Assembly (NCBI GenBank): GCA_900466475.1
Contig: UBMI01000010.1
Span: 496,001 to 560,000 of the forward strand
Reading direction: 5' to 3'
DNA length: 64,000 nucleotides
Source of the DNA: Hyphomicrobiales bacterium
GTDB taxonomy: Bacteria > Pseudomonadota > Alphaproteobacteria > Rhizobiales > Rhizobiaceae
Shown: positions 7,971-15,512 of the stretch, piece by piece
How positions within the stretch are numbered: the first letter of the stretch is position 1
Layout of the letters: each line of letters starts with the position of its first letter
Notes under the pieces: model-generated
What the model saw: the letters and a program-made list of their open reading frames with translations, nothing else
What the model was told of the DNA's origin: nothing
The model's database searches: none
Translations under genes and position numbers: made by a program

Positions 7971-8882
7971 ATGACGGCCCCACCTTCCTTTCTTGGTCTT
8001 CCCGATCACTTCGCCGATGGCCGCACGCCGCATGCGGTGATCTTCTCGGCCGCGCACGGCAGCACCTATCCCGGCAAGGACAGCAGCGGCTATGCGCTCG
8101 CGGCCGCCGCCATCCGCGCCGCGAGCCGGGAGGATGCCGATCTCGTCGAGCACTGGGATTTCGATCTCGGCGGCCCGCTCTTTGGCGGCGGGCCGGTCTC
8201 CTGCGTGGACGCCGGCGACATCGAGACCATCATGCATGACAATGCCGGCAACCGGGGACGGATCGAGGCGAAGACGCGTGAGATCCTGGCATTGCCGGCC
8301 GTGCCGATCCTGCTCGGCGGCGATGATTCCGTGCCCATTCCCTTCCTTGCGGGCTTTGCGGATCACGGGCCTGTCTGGGTCTTGCAGATCGATGCCCATA
8401 TCGATTGGCGTGACGAACTTCATGGCGAGCGCCATGGCTATTCGAACCCGATGCGACGGGTCAGCGAGATGCGGCATGTCGCCGGCATCGTCCAGGTCGG
8501 CATGCGTGGCGTCGGCAGTGCACGCCCGACCGAGATCGAAGCCGCACTAAGCTATGGCAGCCGTCTCGTCACGGCGCGCGAGGTTCATGCCGCCGGCGTC
8601 GAAGCTGCCTTGCAGCATATTCCCGAGGGCGCGCGGGTCGTCGTCACTCTCGATTGCGATGGCCTTGATCCCGGCATCATGCCGGGAGTAGCGGCTCGCA
8701 GCCCGGGTGGGCTCACCTATACGCAGGCGATCGACCTGATCGCCGGGCTCGGCAGGCGGGCGCGCATCGCCGGTTTCGACCTCGTGGAGCTTTATCCTCC
8801 GGCCGACATTGACGGACTGTCGGCGCTCACCGCATCGCGCCTGCTCGTCAACGCGATCGGCGCCATCGTCAGGCAGGGCTGA
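7971..8882 (+). CDS. Ureohydrolase (arginase/agmatinase family)
   Basis: A 303-residue member of the binuclear manganese ureohydrolases, which release urea from guanidino substrates such as agmatine or guanidinobutyrate. The family motifs are present in order: GGDDS at residues 116-120, DAHID at 141-145, and 'DCDGLDP' at 228-234. The first motif is normally GGDHS, where the histidine binds metal A; here it is aspartate (Asp119). All other metal ligands are retained, so the enzyme may still bind two metals with altered affinity or substrate. It starts 20 bp after the SRPBCC gene and could be cotranscribed. Substrate cannot be assigned. Confidence 0.82.
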   Translation: MTAPPSFLGLPDHFADGRTPHAVIFSAAHGSTYPGKDSSGYALAAAAIRAASREDADLVEHWDFDLGGPLFGGGPVSCVDAGDIETIMHDNAGNRGRIEAKTREILALPAVPILLGGDDSVPIPFLAGFADHGPVWVLQIDAHIDWRDELHGERHGYSNPMRRVSEMRHVAGIVQVGMRGVGSARPTEIEAALSYGSRLVTAREVHAAGVEAALQHIPEGARVVVTLDCDGLDPGIMPGVAARSPGGLTYTQAIDLIAGLGRRARIAGFDLVELYPPADIDGLSALTASRLLVNAIGAIVRQG

Positions 8883-8935
8883 AGCACTGCCTGCTGTCGT
8901 CGCATCGGCACCAGGCAGAGCGGTTCCAACCTGGC

Positions 8936-10468
8936 ATGAAAGCCTCTAGGATGCGCGCCATGCAGGGAGCGCGTTTTGCCTTTGGTCCGTTCGTGCTTGA
9001 TCCGGAGGCGGGAACGCTTCTGCGGAACGAAGATCCCGTTGCGGTCGGGCATCGCGGGGTAAGGCTGCTTGCAGCATTTGTCGGGAGGCCCGGCGAAATC
9101 CTGGCCAAGACCGAGCTGATGGACGCGGCCTGGCCGGGCACGGCGGTCGAGGAGGGCAATCTCACCGTCCAGATCGCGCAGCTGCGCAAGCTTCTGGGGC
9201 CTGCCGCGGATGGCGGCGAATGGATCTCGACGGTTCCGCGCATCGGCTACCGCTTCACCGGCACCATAAGACAGCTTGGCGGCGAGAAGCGGAAGCATTT
9301 GGCGCTGCCGGACAAACCCTCGATTGCCGTTCTGCCCTTTGTCACCGTCAGCGGCGATCCGGAGCAGGAAGATTTTGCGGATGGGCTGACCGAAGACCTG
9401 ATCACTGATCTTTCCCGGACTTCCGATCTCTTCGTCATCGCCCGCAATTCGAGCTTCGCCTACAAGGGAAGGGCGATGGATGTGCGTGATATCGCAGGCG
9501 AACTCGGCGTGCGCTATCTGCTCGACGGCAGCGCCAGACGGGCCGCCGGGCGCGTGCGTATCAATGCCCGGCTCGTCGATGCCGAAAGCGGCGATCATCT
9601 CTGGGCGGAGCGTTTCGATCGCAGCCTTGAGGATATATTTGCCGTTCAGGACGAAGTCACCGCAAAGATCGTCGAAGCGCTGCTTGGCAGGCTGCGCCCT
9701 CTGCCGCCACGCAATCGGCCGAAGAATCTGGAGGCCTATGATCTCTGCGTGCGGGCGCGCACGCTGATGGACGATGCGCCGCAAAGTGCGCGGGAAACGC
9801 AGCTGATGCTGACGCGGGCGATTGCGCTCGATCCTGATTATGCCGAGGCGCATCGCTGGCTTGCGCTGAACCACTGGATGGGATGGGTGCATAGCGGCGG
9901 TCCGACCAAGGCCGATCGCGGCAGGGCACTGGAACTGGCGCGCAAGGCGGTGGCGCTCGATGCCAACGATGCCGGCTGCCGCTGGGTGCTTGCCTATCTC
10001 CTTGCCTATGAGCGGAGTTTTACGGAGGCGGATGCGGAGTTCGAAAAGGCGATCGAACTCGACCCGAACGAGGCCGACACATGGGCGGCGCTCTCGGACA
10101 TTTCCGTTCTCGCCGGGCGGATCGAGGAAGGTCTCGAACAGATCGGCAAGGCCTTCCGGCTGAACCCGTTTCCGGCCAGCTGGTATTATCTCACACTCGG
10201 TCAGGCGCAATATGCCTGCCGCAACTATGAAGCCGTCATAGAGACGCTGCGGCGCGACGAGACCTATCGCACGAGTTCACGCCGTTTCCTGGCTGCAGGC
10301 CTTGCGCAGCTCGGCCGGCTGGACGAAGCGCGCAGCGAAGCAGAACTCTTCCTCGTTGCAAACCCGCAATTTTCGATCGGCCATTGGGCGGCGACGGAAC
10401 CGTTCCGGGACGCGGCGACCCTGGCGCATTTCGTCGATGGATACCGCAAGGCCGGGTTTCCTGAGTAA
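8936..10468 (+). CDS. OmpR-type winged-helix regulator fused to TolB-like and TPR domains
   Basis: A 510-residue soluble protein. Residues about 10-105 form an OmpR/CadC-type winged helix ('FGPFVLDPEAGTLLRN', 'AVEEGNLTVQIAQLRKLLG', 'ISTVPRIGYRF'). Residues about 118-245 form the domain usually found in such fusions ('KPSIAVLPFVTVSGDPEQED' onward, then 'LDGSARRAAGRVRINARL' and 'LWAERFDR'), related to FlgO/TolB N-terminal folds. The rest has several tetratricopeptide repeats ('ALDPDYAEAHRWLAL', 'ELDPNEADTWAALSD'). Many rhizobial genomes have paralogues annotated as adenylate-cyclase-like regulators, but no cyclase domain is present here. There is no transmembrane segment, so it is not a CadC/ToxR membrane sensor. 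Ligand and targets unknown. Confidence 0.82.
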   Translation: MKASRMRAMQGARFAFGPFVLDPEAGTLLRNEDPVAVGHRGVRLLAAFVGRPGEILAKTELMDAAWPGTAVEEGNLTVQIAQLRKLLGPAADGGEWISTVPRIGYRFTGTIRQLGGEKRKHLALPDKPSIAVLPFVTVSGDPEQEDFADGLTEDLITDLSRTSDLFVIARNSSFAYKGRAMDVRDIAGELGVRYLLDGSARRAAGRVRINARLVDAESGDHLWAERFDRSLEDIFAVQDEVTAKIVEALLGRLRPLPPRNRPKNLEAYDLCVRARTLMDDAPQSARETQLMLTRAIALDPDYAEAHRWLALNHWMGWVHSGGPTKADRGRALELARKAVALDANDAGCRWVLAYLLAYERSFTEADAEFEKAIELDPNEADTWAALSDISVLAGRIEEGLEQIGKAFRLNPFPASWYYLTLGQAQYACRNYEAVIETLRRDETYRTSSRRFLAAGLAQLGRLDEARSEAELFLVANPQFSIGHWAATEPFRDAATLAHFVDGYRKAGFPE

Positions 10469-10604
10469 GGCGGAGTGCCGCCAAATAGCCATCCTTGTTA
10501 AAAATGTGATTACCATTCGAGTTAAAGCAAAATAGGAAGTATTGTTGTAGTCTCTCCCTCGTTAGGCAGAAAAAAGCCTTTAAAGGTTCGATAGAGGGAC
10601 GACC

Positions 10605-11033
10605 ATGAAGACGTTTTTGGCGGCGGCGACCGCAGTATTGTTATTACAATTTTCTCCCGTTGCGGCTGAGGCAGCAACGCTGGTTGCCAATGTCAGCCTC
10701 AGCAAGCAGACGATGACCGTTACCGAGAATGGTTGGGTGAAGTATCGCTGGAAGGTTTCCACCGCGCGCAAGGGTTACTCCACGCCGACGGGTTCGTGGA
10801 GCGCCAAGTGGCTGTCGCGCGATCACCGCTCGAAGAAATACGACAATGCGCCGATGCCGTTCGCCGTGTTCTTCAACGGCGGTTATGCCGTTCACGCCAC
10901 CTTCGAGCGCAAGCGGCTCGGCACACCGGCCTCGCATGGCTGCGTGCGCCTCGATCCTGCCAATGCGGCCGAGTTCTTCTCGATGACGCGGGAAAACGGT
11001 CTCGCCAATACGCGCGTGGTCATCACGCGGTAA
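10605..11033 (+). CDS. Small exported L,D-transpeptidase (YkuD domain)
   Basis: A 142-residue protein with a clear signal peptide (MKTFLAAATAVLLLQFSPV then A-E-A-A) and a single YkuD catalytic domain. The active-site block 'HATFERKRLGTPASHGCVRL' contains the conserved histidine and the SHGCVR cysteine. Enzymes of this type make 3-3 peptidoglycan cross-links or attach proteins to peptidoglycan in the periplasm. The protein is short and has no peptidoglycan-binding domain. A GAGGGACGACC sequence precedes the ATG. It converges on fnrN, with only 5 bp between the stop codons. Confidence 0.88.
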   Translation: MKTFLAAATAVLLLQFSPVAAEAATLVANVSLSKQTMTVTENGWVKYRWKVSTARKGYSTPTGSWSAKWLSRDHRSKKYDNAPMPFAVFFNGGYAVHATFERKRLGTPASHGCVRLDPANAAEFFSMTRENGLANTRVVITR

Positions 11034-11038
11034 CCACA

Positions 11039-11761
11039 TCACGCAGTGATGAGACGCTCCAGCTCGTCCATATCGGGAACGGTGATATGCCGGTTGTTTT
11101 CGATACGGATGACGCCCTGCTTGCGCAGCTTCGTCATCTGGCGGCTGACGGTTTCGATCGTCAGCCCCAGGAAATCGGCGATTTCGGCGCGTGAGAGCGG
11201 CAGATCGAAAGCCGTGCTGCAGGTCGTTTCCGGCTCCGCATGCGTGGCGATGAGATAGAGAAGGCTTGCGACCTTTTCCTGGGCCGTGCGGCGGCCGAGT
11301 GTCAGCATCCATTCCCGCGCAGCATCGAGTTCCTTCAGCGCCTGGGCGTGCAGGCTATGCTGCAGTTCCGGCGTATCCGTGATCATGCGATCGAGCAGGC
11401 GGCGGGGAAAGACGCAGATTTCCGCCGGCGTGGCCGCTTCGGCCGACAGCGTGCTTTCCGGCAGGAAGGGGCGACCGATGAAATCGGGCGCGAATTGCAG
11501 GCCGACGATCTGCTGGCGGCCATCGGGCATCACCTTGCAGAGCTTCACCACGCCATTCATGATGTTGGAATAGGACGAAACTTCCTCGCCTTGGGCGACG
11601 ATCTCGCTACCTGCATCGATCTTCCGGCGCATCGAATGCTTGCAGAGTTCGCGAAGCTGTGCGGTCGTCAGCGCGCTGCAGACGACGCCGTGGCGTGCCT
11701 CGCAGACGCGGCACGCTGCCGGAATGCTTATGTCTGGATCTTCACTGCGCGCGATATCCAT
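11039..11761 (-). CDS. fnrN: FNR-type oxygen-responsive regulator FnrN
   Basis: A 240-residue Crp/Fnr-family activator. The N-terminus carries the cysteine cluster C17-x2-C20-x7-C28, and another cysteine lies at C75 in 'VVKLCKV'; these four are the expected ligands of an oxygen-labile 4Fe-4S cluster. A cyclic-nucleotide-binding-type beta-roll follows, then the DNA-binding helix-turn-helix 'SRAEIADFLGLTIETVSRQM' near residues 188-207, with the E-x-x-S-R signature that reads TTGAT half-sites. The cysteine spacing and length match FnrN of Rhizobium rather than FixK, which lacks the N-terminal cysteines. It is divergent from hemN, and two anaeroboxes lie in the shared upstream region. Confidence 0.93.
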   Translation of the reverse strand: MDIARSEDPDISIPAACRVCEARHGVVCSALTTAQLRELCKHSMRRKIDAGSEIVAQGEEVSSYSNIMNGVVKLCKVMPDGRQQIVGLQFAPDFIGRPFLPESTLSAEAATPAEICVFPRRLLDRMITDTPELQHSLHAQALKELDAAREWMLTLGRRTAQEKVASLLYLIATHAEPETTCSTAFDLPLSRAEIADFLGLTIETVSRQMTKLRKQGVIRIENNRHITVPDMDELERLITA

Positions 11762-11848
11762 GTCGATGCCCCGATCCGATCATTCGGCCTGCGTTCGTGA
11801 TACGCCTCGGCCCGCTGGTCATCTATCCCGATTTCTTGCGGTTACGTC

Positions 11849-11862
11849 TTGATCTTTATCAA
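11849..11862 (+). promoter_or_regulatory. Anaerobox (FNR/FnrN site) 1
   Basis: TTGATCTTTATCAA is a perfect TTGAT-N4-ATCAA FNR site. It lies 87 bp before the fnrN start and 72 bp before the hemN start. If it acts at the usual -41.5 position for hemN, the transcript would start near 11897 and leave a 38-nt leader that includes the ribosome-binding site. Confidence 0.85.
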
Positions 11863-11880
11863 TTCCGCCACGGATCCGAT

Positions 11881-11894
11881 TTGATCCATGTCAA
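11881..11894 (+). promoter_or_regulatory. Anaerobox (FNR/FnrN site) 2
   Basis: TTGATCCATGTCAA is a near-perfect TTGAT-N4-(A/G)TCAA site. Its centre is exactly 32 bp from that of site 1. Placed at -41.5 for fnrN, it would put site 1 at -9.5 of the same promoter, an arrangement suited to activation at low and repression at high FnrN levels. Confidence 0.82.
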
Positions 11895-11934
11895 AGTTTC
11901 CTTTTTCAGCAGGTTTATTTGAAGGGGAACATCC

Positions 11935-13299
11935 GTGAAGGAAATTCCGGCCTTGAAAACAGATCTGCTGAAGAAATATTCCGGCCCTGTTCCGCGCTAT
12001 ACGAGCTATCCGACAGCGCCGCAATTGAACGCAAGTATAGGAGCCGGCGAATATGCGCTGTGGCTGGACGAGATTGCGCCCGGCTCCGCGGTTTCGCTCT
12101 ACGTGCATATTCCCTATTGCGACCGGCTCTGCTGGTTCTGCGCCTGCCATACGAAGCAGACGCTGCGCTACGAGCCGATTGCCGCCTATCTGCGCTCGCT
12201 GAAGAGCGAGATCGACATGGTGGCGCAACTGATCCCCGAGGCGCGCATCACCGCGCTGCATCTGGGCGGCGGCTCGCCCACCATGCTGAAGCCCGAGGAT
12301 ATGATCGACCTCGTCGGCCATCTGAAGGCACGCTTCCGGTTCGACGCGGATGCTTCCATCAGTGTGGAGATGGACCCGAACGATCTCGAAGAGGCGCGCT
12401 ACAAGGCGCTCTCGGAGATCGGCCTGACGCGGGCAAGCCTCGGCGTGCAGGATTTCGATCCCGTCGTGCAGCAGGCGATCAATCGGCTGCAGACATTCGA
12501 GCAGACCAAGGATGTCGTCGATGCCGTCCGGGCGAGGGGCGTTCGCTCCGTCAATTGCGACCTGCTCTACGGGTTGCCGCACCAGACGCTCAAAAGCCTC
12601 GAGCGCACCGTCTCCGATATCCTGACACTCGATCCCGACCGTATCGCGCTCTTCGGCTATGCCCATGTACCGTGGATGAAGAAGCACCAGACGATGATCG
12701 CAGAGGAGACTTTGCCCGATGCGGCCGAACGCTTCCGGCAGATGTCGCATGCGGCCGCAATGCTGTGCGCGGCAGGCTACCAGCCCGTCGGCATCGACCA
12801 TTTCGCCAAGATTGACGACGGGCTGGCGGTTGCAGCCCGGGAAGGGCGCCTGCACCGCAATTTTCAGGGTTATACGGAGGACGAGGCGCCGGTATTGATC
12901 GGGCTCGGCGCATCCTCGATCGGGCGATTGCCGCAGGGTTACGTGCAGAACATACCCGCGACGGGCGAGTATCAGCGCATGGCAGACGACGGCGGGCTTG
13001 CCGCGGTGCGCGGCATTGCGCTTTCCGACGATGACCGGCTACGGGGCCATGTGATTGAGCGGCTGATGTGTGATTTCCGCTTTTCCTTCCGTGATCTCAG
13101 GCAGAAATTCGGTGCTGCGGCCGAGCCGCTGATATCGCAGGCGCGGCGCGTTGCAGCCATGGATCAGGACGGTCTTTGTGCCGTCGAGACGGGCTGTTTT
13201 TGCATCACGGAGAGCGGAAAAGTCCTTAGCCGGGTGGTCGCTTCATGGTTCGATGCCTATCTCACCGAGGGCAAAGGGCGCCATTCCATTGCTGTTTAA
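11935..13299 (+). CDS. hemN: Oxygen-independent coproporphyrinogen III dehydrogenase
   Basis: Radical-SAM enzyme that converts coproporphyrinogen III to protoporphyrinogen IX without oxygen, needed for heme synthesis under microaerobic conditions. The 454-residue length is standard. The radical-SAM cluster motif 'PYCDRLCWFC' gives C62-x3-C66-x2-C69, followed by 'LHLGGGSPTML' and 'VEMDPNDLEE', typical of HemN. The start is GTG at 11935 with GAAGGGGA just upstream. It is divergent from fnrN and probably activated by FnrN through the two anaeroboxes. This pairing is known in Rhizobium leguminosarum and relatives. Confidence 0.95.
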   Translation: MKEIPALKTDLLKKYSGPVPRYTSYPTAPQLNASIGAGEYALWLDEIAPGSAVSLYVHIPYCDRLCWFCACHTKQTLRYEPIAAYLRSLKSEIDMVAQLIPEARITALHLGGGSPTMLKPEDMIDLVGHLKARFRFDADASISVEMDPNDLEEARYKALSEIGLTRASLGVQDFDPVVQQAINRLQTFEQTKDVVDAVRARGVRSVNCDLLYGLPHQTLKSLERTVSDILTLDPDRIALFGYAHVPWMKKHQTMIAEETLPDAAERFRQMSHAAAMLCAAGYQPVGIDHFAKIDDGLAVAAREGRLHRNFQGYTEDEAPVLIGLGASSIGRLPQGYVQNIPATGEYQRMADDGGLAAVRGIALSDDDRLRGHVIERLMCDFRFSFRDLRQKFGAAAEPLISQARRVAAMDQDGLCAVETGCFCITESGKVLSRVVASWFDAYLTEGKGRHSIAV

Positions 13300-13406
13300 G
13301 CAACACCTGTTCGTCAAATTGGCTTGCAACCGGGACGAAAGCATTGGCTTTTGAAATGGATTTGCCTATGAGGAGGGGAATCTTCATTTCCCAAGAGGTA
13401 GAGCGA

Positions 13407-13685
13407 GTGACCGCTACATTCGATAAAGTTGCCGACATCATTGCTGAAACCAGCGAGATCGACCGCGCAACGATCACGCCGGAGAGCCACACGATCGACG
13501 ACCTCGGTATCGACAGCCTCGACTTCCTCGATATCGTTTTCGCCATCGACAAGGAATTCGGCATCAAGATTCCGCTCGAGAAGTGGACGCAGGAAGTCAA
13601 TGAAGGCAAGGTTTCCACCGAAGAATACTTCGTGCTGAAGAACCTCTGTGCCAAGATCGACGAACTGCGCGCCGCCAAGGCTTGA
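13407..13685 (+). CDS. acpXL: Acyl carrier protein for very-long-chain fatty acids
   Basis: A 92-residue acidic acyl carrier protein dedicated to the 27-hydroxyoctacosanoate group of rhizobial lipid A. The 4'-phosphopantetheine attachment serine is Ser37 in 'DDLGIDSLDFLDIV'. The sequence 'TFDKVADIIAETSEIDRATI' at the N-terminus matches AcpXL rather than housekeeping AcpP. The start is GTG at 13407, with AGAGGTAG just upstream; the longer upstream frame has no family similarity. A small hairpin (GGGAA at 13376-13380 with TTCCC at 13388-13392) sits just before the ribosome-binding site. First gene of the six-gene lipid A acyl-chain cluster. Confidence 0.95.
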   Translation: MTATFDKVADIIAETSEIDRATITPESHTIDDLGIDSLDFLDIVFAIDKEFGIKIPLEKWTQEVNEGKVSTEEYFVLKNLCAKIDELRAAKA

Positions 13686-13799
13686 CGCCAAGTCATCAGG
13701 TTTTTTTCACGCCCTGCCGCCATTGATATGGCGGCCGGGCGATTTTGTTCCTAAGTAGGCCTTCCGACGGGCTTTTGCGCGTCGCGCCGGAGAAGTCTG

Positions 13800-14294
13800 A
13801 TGCTGCTGGAATATTTCCAGATGATTGACCGCGTCGAGGCGGTGGACCTTGAGAAGCGCACGCTCGTTGCGCGCTCGGTCGTGCCGGCCAAGAGCCCCGT
13901 TTTCGAGGGGCATTTCCCGGGCATGCCGCTCGTTCCCGGTGTGCTTCTCATCGAAACCATGGCGCAGGCTTCCGGCATGCTGGTGCTTGCCGCCACCGAT
14001 TTTACGTCCATGCCCTTCCTGATGTCGGTCGATGGCGCCAAGATGCGCACCTTCGTCGAGCCGGAAGCGGTACTCGACATCGAGGCCTTCCTCGAACATG
14101 ACGGCTCCGGTTTTGCCGTCACCAAGGCAAAGATCACCAGCGGCGGCAAGAAGGTCTGCGACGCGCAGCTCAAGCTGCGCACCATGCCGTTCAGCGAAAT
14201 TCCGCTCGGTGATATCGTCAAGAAACGTGCCGGCGAAGTGGGCCTGATGGACGCCATCGCTGCGCAGCGGGCGAAAGCCCAGGGGAGTGAATAG
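13800..14294 (+). CDS. fabZXL: 3-hydroxyacyl-ACP dehydratase of VLCFA synthesis
   Basis: A 164-residue hot-dog-fold dehydratase that removes water from 3-hydroxyacyl-AcpXL during chain elongation. The catalytic block 'FEGHFPGMPLVPGVLLIET' contains the FabZ histidine and glutamate (in GHFP and LIET). It differs from housekeeping FabZ elsewhere and has a longer C-terminus. ATG at 13800 is preceded by GGAGAAG. The fabF2XL start follows the stop directly, so translation is probably coupled. Order and content match the characterised rhizobial acpXL cluster. Confidence 0.92.
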   Translation: MLLEYFQMIDRVEAVDLEKRTLVARSVVPAKSPVFEGHFPGMPLVPGVLLIETMAQASGMLVLAATDFTSMPFLMSVDGAKMRTFVEPEAVLDIEAFLEHDGSGFAVTKAKITSGGKKVCDAQLKLRTMPFSEIPLGDIVKKRAGEVGLMDAIAAQRAKAQGSE

Positions 14295-15500
14295 ATGAGC
14301 AAGGCCGCCAATGACGTCGTCATCACCGGTGTCGGCATCGTAACCTGTCAGGGCGTCGGCAAGGATGCGCATATTGCGCTGCTGATGGCCGATGCCGCGC
14401 CCGCGACCATTGTCGAAACCGAGAAGTTCAAGCCTTATCCGGTCCATCCGCTGCCTGAGATCGACTGGTCGCAGCAGATCGCCAAGCGCGGCGACCAGCG
14501 CCAGATGGAAAACTGGCAGCGCATCGGCGTTTTTGCGGCCGGTCTGGCGCTCGACGATGCGGGCTTCAAGGATGATCTCGAAGCCTGCGGCACGATGGAC
14601 ATGATCGTTGCAGCCGGCGGTGGCGAACGCGACATCAATGTCGATACGCTGATCGTCGACGAGGGCCTGAAGCGCAACGACCGCGAGCTGCTGCTCAACG
14701 AGAAGCTGACGACGGAGCTGCGCCCGACGCTGTTCCTGGCGCAGCTTTCCAACCTGCTGGCGGGCAATATTTCCATCGTTCACAAGGTCACCGGCTCCTC
14801 GCGCACCTTCATGGGTGAGGAAGCGTCGGGCGTTTCCGCCGTCGAGACGGCCTTCTGGCGCATCAAGTCGGGCGAATCCACCCATGCGCTCGTCGGCGCC
14901 GCCTTTGCTGCCGAGCGTCAGGACATGATCCTGCTGACCGAATCGATCGGCGCCAATACGCGCGGCGACTGGGCGCCGCTCTGGTCGCGCACCGGCCTTG
15001 AGGGCGGTGGCATAATCCTGGGTTCCGCCGGTGCCTTCCTGGTGCTGGAATCGCGCAAACATGCAGAAGAGCGCGGCGCGCATATCTATGCAACGATTGG
15101 TGCCGTCGAAGGCGATCGCGGCAATCGCGCCGGGGGCAATTTCGAAGTGCGCATGGAGCGGCTGCTGAAGCCTGCCGCTGATCTGCCGGCCGAGAGCACG
15201 GCGGTTTTCTCCGGCTCGACCGGCATGCATGAGCTTGCTGCCCGCGAAAAGGCAGTGCTCGAGCATCAGCTTCCTGGCGCGGCGATCCGCGGCTTCGGCG
15301 GCGTTTCCGGTCACACGCTCGAGGCGCAGTTCACGCTCGGCCTGGGACTCGCAGCGCTTGCCATCGATGCCAAGGCCAAGGTTCCGCCTTTCGATGCCGC
15401 GCACGAGGCACCGATGAAATCAGCTACGAAGGCTGCCGTCGTAACGACAGTTGGACATCAGCGCGGCGAAGGCGTCGCCGTTCTCTCGGCAGAAGCGTGA
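14295..15500 (+). CDS. fabF2XL: Beta-ketoacyl-ACP synthase-like protein lacking the catalytic Cys (FabF2XL)
   Basis: A 401-residue thiolase-fold protein in the position of fabF2XL of the rhizobial very-long-chain fatty acid cluster. By eye alignment with FabF, the nucleophile motif TACxSG is replaced by GEEASG (residues 174-179), putting Glu176 where the cysteine belongs. The first catalytic histidine (NAHGT in FabF) has no counterpart: the equivalent segment reads 'FSGSTGMHE' near residues 305-312. The second histidine is kept in 'GVSGHT' (His340). Loss of Cys with retention of fold is the pattern of chain-length factors in polyketide synthases. It is therefore more likely a partner of FabF1XL than an independent condensing enzyme. 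This last point is inference. Confidence 0.9.
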   Translation: MSKAANDVVITGVGIVTCQGVGKDAHIALLMADAAPATIVETEKFKPYPVHPLPEIDWSQQIAKRGDQRQMENWQRIGVFAAGLALDDAGFKDDLEACGTMDMIVAAGGGERDINVDTLIVDEGLKRNDRELLLNEKLTTELRPTLFLAQLSNLLAGNISIVHKVTGSSRTFMGEEASGVSAVETAFWRIKSGESTHALVGAAFAAERQDMILLTESIGANTRGDWAPLWSRTGLEGGGIILGSAGAFLVLESRKHAEERGAHIYATIGAVEGDRGNRAGGNFEVRMERLLKPAADLPAESTAVFSGSTGMHELAAREKAVLEHQLPGAAIRGFGGVSGHTLEAQFTLGLGLAALAIDAKAKVPPFDAAHEAPMKSATKAAVVTTVGHQRGEGVAVLSAEA

Positions 15501-15512
15501 GGAGTGACTGAA

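Noticed and set aside
10469..10604. Possible terminator or small RNA before the small L,D-transpeptidase gene
   Set aside because: A short AAAGCCTTTAAAGG-like symmetry exists but the stem is AT-rich and weak; it is probably only the promoter and leader.
13707..15404. 565-codon open frame on the minus strand opposite fabZXL-fabF2XL
   Set aside because: It is the antisense shadow of two well-supported genes in GC-rich DNA; it has no family similarity and low-complexity Arg/Ala content.
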